Source of the DNA: Zoogloea oleivorans
Lineage (GTDB): Bacteria > Pseudomonadota > Gammaproteobacteria > Burkholderiales > Rhodocyclaceae
Assembly: GCA_030157785.1 (NCBI GenBank)
Contig: JAOAUC010000017.1
Span: 19,257-83,256, forward strand
Direction of reading: 5' to 3'
Length of the DNA stretch: 64,000 nucleotides
A program made the translations under genes and the position numbers. Below, one piece after another: positions 9,777 to 16,247 of this stretch. Every line of letters starts with the position of its first letter. Position 1 is the first letter of the stretch. The notes under the pieces were generated by a model. The model was not told the DNA's origin, made no database searches, and saw only the letters and a list, made by a program, of their open reading frames with translations.

Positions 9777-10531
9777 GGCGCCGTTCCGTTGTTCCACATT
9801 TCTTCCAGGGTGGTCTTGTCGCGCAGGGTGTCCATGGGGCGCCAGAAGCCGGTGTGCTGGAAGGCGACGAGCTGGTCGCGGGTGATGAGCTGATTGATCG
9901 GCCCGGCTTCCCAGATGCATTGGTCGTCGTCGATCAGCTCGAGCACGCTGGGCGACAGGACGAAGAATCCGCCGTTGATGAAGCCGCCGTCGCCGAGGGG
10001 TTTTTCGACGAAGGCGCTGACCGAGTCGCCGTTGAGTTCCAGAGAACCGAAGCGCCCCGGCGGCTGGACGGCGGCCACCGTGGCGGCCTTGCCGTGGGCC
10101 CGGTGGAAGGCGATCTGGGCCGAGATGTCGATGTCGGCCACGCCGTCGCCGTAGGTGAAGCAGAAGGCGTCTTCGTCCTGCAGGTACTGGCGCACCCGAC
10201 CGAGGCGGCCGCCGGTCTGGGTGGTGTCGCCGGTATCCACGAGGGTGACGCGCCAGGGTTCGGCGTGGCGCTCGTGGATTTCCATGCGGTTGTTGGTCAT
10301 GTCGAAGGTGACGTCCGACATGTGCAGGAAGTAGTTGGCGAAGTACTCCTTGATCACGTAGCCCATGTAGCCGCAGCAGATCACGAAGTCGTGAATGCCG
10401 TGGCTCGAATAGATCTTCATGATGTGCCAGAGAATGGGGCGCCCGCCGATACCGATCATGGGTTTCGGGCGGTTTACGGTCTCTTCACTGATGCGGGTGC
10501 CCAGGCCACCCGCGAGGATCACGGCTTTCAT
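9761..10531 (-). CDS. rfbF: Glucose-1-phosphate cytidylyltransferase
   Basis: RfbF makes CDP-glucose from CTP and glucose-1-phosphate, committing carbon to the CDP-dideoxysugar branch. The 256-residue protein begins MKAVILAGGLGTRISEET, the nucleotidyltransferase signature loop, followed by the pyrophosphorylase lysine segment RPKPMIGIGGRPILWHIM. Length and sequence fit the family closely. It is the first gene of the nine-gene minus-strand operon, so the operon promoter should lie in the roughly 110 bp between 10532 and 10641, a stretch dominated by G-runs on the plus strand. Confidence 0.95.
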   Translation of the reverse strand: MKAVILAGGLGTRISEETVNRPKPMIGIGGRPILWHIMKIYSSHGIHDFVICCGYMGYVIKEYFANYFLHMSDVTFDMTNNRMEIHERHAEPWRVTLVDTGDTTQTGGRLGRVRQYLQDEDAFCFTYGDGVADIDISAQIAFHRAHGKAATVAAVQPPGRFGSLELNGDSVSAFVEKPLGDGGFINGGFFVLSPSVLELIDDDQCIWEAGPINQLITRDQLVAFQHTGFWRPMDTLRDKTTLEEMWNNGTAPWKTW

Positions 10532-10573
10532 CGGCGCTCCAGGGGAAATATGGGGCCGATGTTATGCGTGGCA

Positions 10574-10613
10574 GGGGGGCGGCTTAGGGTGGAACAGGGG
10601 GGGGAAAGGGGGG
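10574..10613 (+). other. Clustered G-runs upstream of rfbF (possible G-quadruplex)
   Basis: The plus strand carries G6 (10574-10579), G3 (10587-10589), G8 (10597-10604) and G6 (10608-10613), separated by loops of 3 to 7 bases. Four runs of at least three G with short loops satisfy the standard intramolecular quadruplex pattern. The runs lie 40 to 80 bp upstream of the rfbF start, on the template strand for the polysaccharide operon. The long homopolymers are also slippage-prone. Function is inferred from pattern and position only. Confidence 0.45.
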
Positions 10614-10641
10614 TAATTCCGCTGCTGGTGGTTTCGCCGCG

Positions 10642-11265
10642 TCAGCGGGCTGACGGGAACTGGGGCGGGGTGGCGCCGCAGGCGATGTAGTCTGCGTCGC
10701 TCATCACCGGCTTGAACTCGCAGGGGGCGGACGGGGCGCGCTGGCTGTCAGTGAGTTTGGCGAAGCGCGGGTCGGCGGGGCGGCTGGTGATTTCTGCCGG
10801 GGCGGCTCCGCTGCGCGTCGGGCGGCCGGCTTCGAAAGTCATGGCCGTGCCGGCGGGCAAGGGGGCGCCGTTGGGCGTGTCGTAAGCGGAGGGCGCCGGT
10901 GTGGGGGCGTCGTGCTCGCGGGCGGCGTTGCGGCGCTGGGCGGCTTCGATGCGGGAGCGGACAAGGAGCGCGCTGCTTGCGTCCGGCCAGTTGACGTGGC
11001 CCTGCATGCTCGCGCGGCTTGCCGGAAGGGCCACGTGTTCGATCGGGTAGGGCGGCCGGTCGGTGGGTTCGGTGCTGCGGGCTGACGGCGAGGCGCTGTA
11101 GCTGGTGTGGGCTGGCGGGCTTGAATGGGTGGAGATGGAGCGGCTCACGCCGCTGCTGTGCCCGCCTCCAAAGCGGCGTGCCTGCGCGGGGGCCGGGTCG
11201 AGCAGTGCCCCGCTGGTCAGGATGGCGAGGGCGATCAGGGCGTTGAGCGGGGTGGTTTGGGGCAT
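10642..11265 (-). CDS. Secreted protein of unknown function
   Basis: The 207-residue protein starts with a convincing Sec signal peptide (MPQTTPLNALIALAILTSG, then a likely AQA cleavage near residue 29). The mature part is rich in Ser, Pro, Ala and Arg with no recognisable domain. It begins RRFGGGHSSGVSRSISTHSS, a Gly/Ser-rich stretch, and ends with two cysteines (APCEF and YIACGATPP) that could pair. I do not recognise the family. It ends about 110 bp upstream of rfbF on the same strand and could share transcription with it, but nothing links it to polysaccharide synthesis. Low complexity leaves some doubt, though signal peptide and frame length favour a real gene. Confidence 0.55.
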   Translation of the reverse strand: MPQTTPLNALIALAILTSGALLDPAPAQARRFGGGHSSGVSRSISTHSSPPAHTSYSASPSARSTEPTDRPPYPIEHVALPASRASMQGHVNWPDASSALLVRSRIEAAQRRNAAREHDAPTPAPSAYDTPNGAPLPAGTAMTFEAGRPTRSGAAPAEITSRPADPRFAKLTDSQRAPSAPCEFKPVMSDADYIACGATPPQFPSAR

Positions 11266-11343
11266 GGCAGGTAGTGGCAGTGGTGTGCGAACGACATAAG
11301 TCTAGTGAAAACCACTGCCGGATACCAGCCGGGGGAGGGCGCT

Positions 11344-12000
11344 TCAGTCTGCCAGCAGCGCCTGGCCCATCTCTTTGGGCGACGCTGCCTGGCGCCAGTG
11401 GGCGGGCATTTCGGCCGGGGTGATGCTGCCGTAGCCCCAGGTGGCGGCGATGAAGGGCAGGTCGTTGGCATCGGCTGATTCGCCGTCCTCGCTGCGGTCG
11501 CCGATGTAAATGGCGGCGTCCTTGGGGATATCCCGGTCGGCGATCAGGCGCCCGATCATCGCGGCCTTGTGGGGCAGGCGCGGCGCGAAGAGGTCGAGGG
11601 CGTACACGTGCTCGAAGAAGCCGCTCCAGCCCAGGTGCGCGAGGATCAGGCGGGTCGGGTGGATGCGCTTGTTGGTGGCGATCGACAGCGTGAGGCCGGC
11701 AGCCTTGAGCTGGGCGAGCATGGCGCCGACACCGTCGTAGGCGGCAGTGGCCTTGTAGCCTTCGGTGTCGTAGCTGGCCTTGAAGCCGTCGGCAAGTCGG
11801 GCGATGAGGGCCGCGTCGTGGCTGCCGGACAGCAGTTGCAGGGTTTCCATCAGCGGCGGACCGATGATGCTTTCGTCGATGGCGATGACTGGTTCGATGC
11901 CGGCCTTGCTGAAGGCGTCGCGGAAGCTGGCGAGAATGGCCGGGGCGGAGTCGATCAGGGTGCCGTCGAGGTCAAAGAGGATGTGCGGGTAGCGGGGCAT
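11344..12000 (-). CDS. HAD-superfamily phosphatase, phosphoglycolate-phosphatase-like
   Basis: The 218-residue protein carries the class I HAD motif FDLDGTLIDS near residue 10 with nucleophile D10 and acid D12. A motif II region (LSIATNKRIHPT) and a C-terminal acidic motif (YIGDRSEDGESADAN) follow. Size and cap resemble Gph/PhnX-type hydrolases that remove phosphate from 2-phosphoglycolate or similar small molecules in the cytoplasm. The substrate cannot be read from sequence. It is divergent from tcdA, with the start codons 85 bp apart, and stands alone on its strand. The likely shared promoter region (12001-12085) includes an AT-rich patch, TTCGTATATATTTGCG. Confidence 0.85.
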   Translation of the reverse strand: MPRYPHILFDLDGTLIDSAPAILASFRDAFSKAGIEPVIAIDESIIGPPLMETLQLLSGSHDAALIARLADGFKASYDTEGYKATAAYDGVGAMLAQLKAAGLTLSIATNKRIHPTRLILAHLGWSGFFEHVYALDLFAPRLPHKAAMIGRLIADRDIPKDAAIYIGDRSEDGESADANDLPFIAATWGYGSITPAEMPAHWRQAASPKEMGQALLAD

Positions 12001-12085
12001 GGCAAGGGGGTGTTTTGGCGGGAATGGCCGGGATTATCGCCTGTTCGTATATATTTGCGCGCCTGCACAGAACTTGCCCCACACC

Positions 12086-12886
12086 ATGGAAACGACCGAA
12101 ACCGCTACCCCCGTTGATCCCCGCCGCTTTGGCGGCATTGCCCGCCTGTATGGCGAGGCGGGGCGTGCCCGGCTGGCGGCGGCACGGGTGTGCGTGGTGG
12201 GCATTGGCGGCGTGGGCTCGTGGGCAGCCGAGGCGCTGGCCCGCAGCGGGGTAGGGCATCTGACCCTGATCGATCTCGATCACGTGGCCGAGTCCAACAT
12301 CAACCGCCAGATTCACGCCTGCGATGCGACGCTCGGCCAGGCCAAGGTCGAGGCCATGCGCGAGCGCATCGCAGGGATCAATCCGGCCTGTGTAGTGACG
12401 GTGGTCGATGACTTCGTGACCATCGACAACGCCGCCGCGCTTCTCGGCACCGGCTTCGATTACGTGATCGATGCCATCGACGCGGTGCGCGTGAAGATGG
12501 CGATGGTCATGTTTTGCCGCGACACGGGCTTGCCGCTGGTCACCTGCGGCGCGGCCGGCGGGCAGCTCGACCCGACGCAGATCCGCGTTGCCGACCTGTC
12601 GCGCACGGAGCAGGATCCGCTCTTGGCCAAGGTGCGCCGGCAGCTGCGCCAGAACCATGGCTTTCCCCGCGATGTGCGGAGAAAGTTCGGCATCGAGGCG
12701 GTGTACTCGGCCGAGCCGCTGCACTACCCGGTGGCAGAGGCCGCCTGCGACATGCCGGCCAGCGCACCGGCCGGCCTCAATTGCACCGGCTTCGGTTCGG
12801 TGGTGACGGTCACCGCCTGCATCGGCATGTTTGCCGCGGCGCGGGTGATCAACGGGCTGACGGCGGTGCCGGCTGAGGCCCAATGA
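12086..12886 (+). CDS. tcdA: tRNA threonylcarbamoyladenosine dehydratase (TcdA, ThiF/E1-like)
   Basis: TcdA uses ATP to cyclise t6A37 of tRNA into ct6A. The 266-residue protein has the E1-like nucleotide motif VVGIGGVGSWAAEALARSG near residue 35, IDLDHVAESNINRQ with the adenylate-binding residues, and a C-terminal TGFGSVVTVTACIGM segment typical of the family. I chose the ATG at 12086 (METTETATPVDPRRFGG), matching the usual length of about 268; the frame is open to 11999, but that stretch overlaps the divergent HAD gene. Its 3' end overlaps the convergent M23 gene by 38 bp. MoeB/ThiF function is unlikely because no ThiS/MoaD partner is present. Confidence 0.9.
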   Translation: METTETATPVDPRRFGGIARLYGEAGRARLAAARVCVVGIGGVGSWAAEALARSGVGHLTLIDLDHVAESNINRQIHACDATLGQAKVEAMRERIAGINPACVVTVVDDFVTIDNAAALLGTGFDYVIDAIDAVRVKMAMVMFCRDTGLPLVTCGAAGGQLDPTQIRVADLSRTEQDPLLAKVRRQLRQNHGFPRDVRRKFGIEAVYSAEPLHYPVAEAACDMPASAPAGLNCTGFGSVVTVTACIGMFAAARVINGLTAVPAEAQ

Positions 12887-13760
12887 ACAGGGCCGGGTCC
12901 ACCGCCGCGCCGTTCAGGTAGACGCTCCAGTGCAGGTGTGGCCCGGTAGCCCGGCCGCTACTGCCCGACTGGCCGAGTGCCTCGCCGCGGCGCACCGGCT
13001 GGCCGACCTCCACGCTGGCCTGGTTGAGGTGGCAGACCATGCTGACGAAACCCTGGCCGTGGTCCACGAACACCGTTTTTCCGTTGAAGTAGAAGTCGCC
13101 CACTTCGCTGACCACGCCGTCGGCCGGGGCGCGGATCGGCGTGCCGGCGGGCACGGCCACGTCGAGGCCGGTGTGGGGCGCACGCGGCTCGCCGTTGAAC
13201 ACCCGGCGCAAGCCGAAGCGGCTCGACAGGCGTCCGCTGGCCGGCAGACTGAGGTCGGTACGCGTCACCGGCACGTTGCGGAACTGGCTGCGGATGGCGA
13301 TCTGGCGCTCGCGCTCGGCGTTGATGCGGGTGAGGTCCTGCTCGTCCGGATTGACCATCTTCGGATTCTTGATGCTCAGCTTCTGCACCGGGTAGGCCTT
13401 GGCGGATACCGGGAAGGGCAGCGGATGGCTGTGGCCGTCGGGCCCGATGTCGAGCTGCTGTTCGCCGATGGGGGTGTCAAGAGGCAGGCCGACCAGCGCA
13501 TGCCAGCCGTCCTTGCGCTGCTGGAGCAACACCGGTTTGCCGCCGTAGCGGACTTCCGGGCGGGGCGCGCCGGCCGCCGCGACGGCAATTTCGGCGACGC
13601 CGCCGGGTACCGATTCGGGCCGCAACTGGGCGTGGGCGAGAGGTGTGGCGAGGGCGAGAAAAAGGACAGAATGCACGCGCCGGCGAACTAAATTCGCGGG
13701 AAGAGGGACAATGTCACACATGGCTGCAGGAAGGGTTGAGGCGGAGATGGATTTGAACAT
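12849..13760 (-). CDS. M23-family periplasmic metallopeptidase
   Basis: The 303-residue protein is a LytM/M23 peptidoglycan hydrolase. Zinc-site motifs are visible: HTGLDVAVPAG (H-x3-D) near residue 200 and GPHLHWSVYLNG (H-x-H) near 280. A signal peptide (RRRVHSVLFLALATPLAHA) ends near residue 44. Two starts are possible, 13760 and an internal ATG at 13721 that places the signal peptide nearer the N-terminus; I keep the longer frame but the shorter is equally likely. Between them is a beta-rich N-terminal domain (about 50-150) usual in secreted M23 proteins. It probably trims peptide cross-links. It converges on and overlaps tcdA. Confidence 0.88.
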   Translation of the reverse strand: MFKSISASTLPAAMCDIVPLPANLVRRRVHSVLFLALATPLAHAQLRPESVPGGVAEIAVAAAGAPRPEVRYGGKPVLLQQRKDGWHALVGLPLDTPIGEQQLDIGPDGHSHPLPFPVSAKAYPVQKLSIKNPKMVNPDEQDLTRINAERERQIAIRSQFRNVPVTRTDLSLPASGRLSSRFGLRRVFNGEPRAPHTGLDVAVPAGTPIRAPADGVVSEVGDFYFNGKTVFVDHGQGFVSMVCHLNQASVEVGQPVRRGEALGQSGSSGRATGPHLHWSVYLNGAAVDPALFIGPQPAPPSAR

Positions 13761-13816
13761 GATCAGCCGTCTCGGCGGATTAACATCTTGTAAAGACTAA
13801 TCTAGTTTTTCCCGAG

Positions 13817-13878
13817 GAGGTCTTGCCCTTGTGGGCAGGGCGACGGTGGCTCGCAGGGCGGTAACGCCTTTCGACCTC
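13817..13878 (+). ncRNA. Candidate structured leader RNA (four-way junction) upstream of cbiX
   Basis: A closing stem 13817-13822 with 13873-13878 (GAGGTC/GACCTC) encloses three hairpins: 13824-13828 with 13833-13837 (TGCCC, loop TTGT), 13840-13843 with 13851-13854 (GCGA, loop of 7) and 13857-13860 with 13865-13868 (GGCG, tetraloop GTAA of the GNRA type). All pairs are Watson-Crick and the hairpins are separated by only 2 or 3 bases. It does not match any riboswitch consensus I can recall and lacks tRNA landmarks. Position just upstream of cbiX suggests a cis-regulatory element; unproven. Confidence 0.35.
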
Positions 13879-13906
13879 TCTCTTCGGACCAGATCGGGAG
13901 TGTGGA

Positions 13907-14272
13907 ATGTCGCAGCAGGCAATCGTATTGTTCGCCCATGGGGCACGGGATCCGGAGTGGGCCTTGCCGGCACGGCGGATTGCTGCGGAGGTGCAGCAGC
14001 TGCGGCCAGAGGCGACGGTCATCGTGGCCTTCCTTGAGTTCATGGAGCCGACCCTGGCCGATGCCGTCGAAACCGTGGCTGCGTCGGGGGCGACGGATGT
14101 GCGTGTCGTTCCCCTGTTTCTTGCCCAGGGCGGGCACCTGAAACGGGATGTGCCGGTGCTGATGGAGGCAGCACGTGCGAGGCATCCCCAATGCCGCATC
14201 GAGTTGGCCCTGGCGGTGGGCGAGGACGAAGGCGTGGTCCGGGCCATGGCGGCCTATTCGGCAGGCGTTTGA
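13907..14272 (+). CDS. cbiX: Small CbiX-type sirohydrochlorin chelatase
   Basis: The 121-residue protein matches the short (single-domain) CbiX/SirB chelatases that insert Co or Fe into sirohydrochlorin. The metal-binding histidines are visible in VLFAHGARDPEW (H11) and FLAQGGHLKRD (about H77), and the PLFLAQGGH context is characteristic. In a bacterium with nitrate uptake, the likely role is siroheme for assimilatory nitrite or sulfite reductase, though cobalamin synthesis is possible. GGGAG lies 7 bp before the ATG. The following receiver/ATPase gene starts 43 bp after the stop. A candidate structured RNA precedes it. Confidence 0.88.
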   Translation: MSQQAIVLFAHGARDPEWALPARRIAAEVQQLRPEATVIVAFLEFMEPTLADAVETVAASGATDVRVVPLFLAQGGHLKRDVPVLMEAARARHPQCRIELALAVGEDEGVVRAMAAYSAGV

Positions 14273-14315
14273 ACTGTTTATGCTGCGTCCGGATCGGGGG
14301 GCTTACTTGCGTTCG

Positions 14316-15134
14316 ATGGCTAGTCGGGTCTGGCTCGTGGGAGACGACCCGCAGATGATGGAAGTGCTTGAGGGGTGGCTGGCGCCGGCGGGTTACGCCT
14401 GCGAGCGTCTCGGCAGTGCCGATGCCGGAGCCCGTCTGGCGGCTGGTCGGCTGGGGGTCGAACGGGTTGTCCTTGATGCCTGCTCCCACTCGGCCTGTGG
14501 TGATTTGCTGCAGCCGCTCAAGGGCTCCGGTGTGCCGGTAACCATGCTGGTCGAGGCGGAAGATCTGCCGATGATCGAGAGCGGCTTGCGCGCCGGTGCA
14601 GCCGGCTTCCTGGTCAAGCCCGTCGAGCCCCGCACGGTGCTGGCCGCGCTGGGCTTGCCCGGCGGCGAGGCGGCGGCGCAAGCCGGCGGCTACTTTCCGT
14701 TCCGGACCCTTGAGGATGTCAGCGGGCTGTCCCAGCTGGTGGCGGGTTTGTGTCCCGACCCGGAGTCGGTGCAGATCGCCCTTTCCGAATTGATGATCAA
14801 TGCCGTCGAGCACGGCAACCTCGGCCTGGGTTTCGACCGCAAGGGCGAGTTGATGGTGATGGGCGGCTGGCGCAACGAGGTGGAGCGCCTGCTCGGCTTG
14901 CCGGAGCATGCGGCCCGCTTTGCCTTCCTGCGGGTTGAATGCCGGCCGCGGGAGATCCGTTTCCTGATCCGCGACCAGGGGCAGGGCTTTGATCCGACGC
15001 CCTATCTGAACCTCAATCCGGCCCGTTCCGTGGAGCCTCACGGTCGCGGGATTGCCATCGCCCGGATGCTGGCGTTTCCGGATCTGGTCTTCCTCGATGG
15101 TGGGCGCTGTGTAGAGGGCGTGGTGCGACGCTAG
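14316..15134 (+). CDS. Response-regulator receiver fused to anti-sigma-type HATPase (orphan)
   Basis: The 272-residue protein (start MASRVWLVGDDPQMMEVL; an ATG at 14280 is an alternative) has an N-terminal receiver domain: paired acids in VGDD, candidate phospho-aspartate in VVLDACSHS near 50, and lysine in FLVKPVEP near 105. The C-terminal half is a serine-kinase/anti-sigma-like HATPase with N-box LMINAVEHGNLG, G1 IRDQGQGFD and G2 GRGIAIAR. The DxxG-type N-box resembles RsbW/HATPase_c_2 proteins rather than histidine kinases, and no dimerisation histidine is seen. It is a paralogue of the protein at 23223-24128. No kinase or antagonist gene adjoins it. Confidence 0.85.
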   Translation: MASRVWLVGDDPQMMEVLEGWLAPAGYACERLGSADAGARLAAGRLGVERVVLDACSHSACGDLLQPLKGSGVPVTMLVEAEDLPMIESGLRAGAAGFLVKPVEPRTVLAALGLPGGEAAAQAGGYFPFRTLEDVSGLSQLVAGLCPDPESVQIALSELMINAVEHGNLGLGFDRKGELMVMGGWRNEVERLLGLPEHAARFAFLRVECRPREIRFLIRDQGQGFDPTPYLNLNPARSVEPHGRGIAIARMLAFPDLVFLDGGRCVEGVVRR

Positions 15135-15168
15135 CGCTGTAAGTGTGGCAAGGCGCACCAGCCTTGAC

Positions 15169-15204
15169 GGAGCATAATATTAGTGTACTCTTATATTATG
15201 CTCC
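15169..15204. promoter_or_regulatory. 36-bp near-perfect palindrome over the RND operon start
   Basis: Positions 15169-15180 (GGAGCATAATAT) are the exact reverse complement of 15193-15204, and of the central 12 bp, four of six base pairs also match, giving 16 of 18 symmetric pairs. The ATG of the adaptor gene (15198) is inside the right arm. A possible -35 TTGACG at 15164-15169 with TACTCT at 15186-15191 (16-bp spacer) would place RNA polymerase directly on it. This looks like a repressor operator; the repressor is not evident nearby. Confidence 0.6.
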
Positions 15205-16244
15205 GATTCCATTCTGCCCTGCCTGCGGCCCTTCTTGTCGCGGCCGCTTTCCTTCCCGCTGCCGTATTCGCCGCCGATTCCGCCGTGCCGACCGTGCAGC
15301 TCAGTGTGCAGGCTCGCGCCCGGACTTACTCCAGTGAAGCGACGATAGAGGCGGTTCGTCAGGCCACCGTCGCGGCGCAGGTGCAGGGGCGTGTGCTGGA
15401 AACGCGGGTGGATGCCGGCGCCCGGGTGCGCCAAGGCGACATTCTGATGCGCATCGATACACGCGAGGCGGACCAGGGCGTGGCCGCTGCCAGTGCCAAT
15501 GTGGCCGCCGCCCAGGCCCGCCTGGTGGATGCCCGCAACGCGCTGGAGCGCACACGCAGCCTGAAGGCGCGCAATTTTGTCAGCGGCTCGGCCCTCGATC
15601 AGGCCCAGGCCGCCTTCGATGCCGCGGCGGCCCAGCACAAGGCTGCTGAAGCCGGCCGCGCCCAGGCGGATGTTTCACGCGGTTTTGCCAGCGTTACCTC
15701 TCCACTTACCGGCGTCGTCGCCCAGCGTCTCACCGAAGTCGGCGAGATGGCCCAGCCCGGCCGGGCGCTGATGATCGTCTACGAACCCGGCGCCCTGCGC
15801 GCGGTGGCCGACGTGCCCCAGTCGCGGCTGGCCGAACTGGGCAAGGGTGGGTTGAAGGCAAGGATCGAGTTCCCCGAAACCGGGCGCTGGCTGGACGCCG
15901 CGTCAGTCATCGTGCTGCCCTCTGCCGATCCGCGTACCCACACGGCGCGGGTGCGCGTGAATCTGCCGGCCGACGCTGGCGGCGTGGTGCCGGGCATGGC
16001 AGCGCGGGTCCATTTTCTGCTCGGCGAGGCGCCGCGGCTGGCGGTGCCGGCGGCGGCAATCCTGCGCCGCGGCGAGTTGACCGGCGTGTATGTGGCTGAC
16101 GGCAAGGGCGGCTTCAGCCTGCGCCAGCTGCGCGTCGGCAGCGTGCTGGAAGACGGCTCGGTCGAGGTGCTGGCCGGGCTGGCCGGCGGCGAAACGGTGG
16201 CTCTCGACCCGGTGCGTGCCGGTCTCGTTCGCCGGGCGCACTGA
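15198..16244 (+). CDS. RND efflux periplasmic adaptor subunit (membrane fusion protein)
   Basis: The 348-residue protein has a signal peptide (LPAALLVAAAFLPAAVFAAD, cleaved near residue 25), two lipoyl half-motifs (VAAQVQGRVLETRVDAGARV and a returning VTSPLTGVVAQRL) flanking an alpha-helical hairpin (about 85-145), then beta-barrel and membrane-proximal domains. It links an inner-membrane RND pump to an outer-membrane channel. I chose ATG 15198 (MLRFHSALP) over a GTG at 15183 because the signal peptide then starts normally; either start lies in the palindrome. It is 3 bp upstream of the permease gene. No outer-membrane factor is encoded here, so a shared TolC-like channel is presumed. Confidence 0.9.
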   Translation: MLRFHSALPAALLVAAAFLPAAVFAADSAVPTVQLSVQARARTYSSEATIEAVRQATVAAQVQGRVLETRVDAGARVRQGDILMRIDTREADQGVAAASANVAAAQARLVDARNALERTRSLKARNFVSGSALDQAQAAFDAAAAQHKAAEAGRAQADVSRGFASVTSPLTGVVAQRLTEVGEMAQPGRALMIVYEPGALRAVADVPQSRLAELGKGGLKARIEFPETGRWLDAASVIVLPSADPRTHTARVRVNLPADAGGVVPGMAARVHFLLGEAPRLAVPAAAILRRGELTGVYVADGKGGFSLRQLRVGSVLEDGSVEVLAGLAGGETVALDPVRAGLVRRAH

Positions 16245-16247
16245 GCC

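Noticed and set aside
9777..9920. Upstream extension of rfbG to an ATG at 9920.
   Set aside because: The extra residues only read rfbF in another frame; the GTG at 9776 gives the standard N-terminus.
11999..12886. tcdA considered as ThiF or MoeB, with a start at 11999.
   Set aside because: Length, C-terminal segment and lack of ThiS/MoaD genes fit TcdA; the ATG at 12086 gives the family length.
13817..13878. Cloverleaf-like fold considered as a tRNA.
   Set aside because: Too short (62 bases), no T-loop GTTCRA, no anticodon arm geometry and no CCA end.
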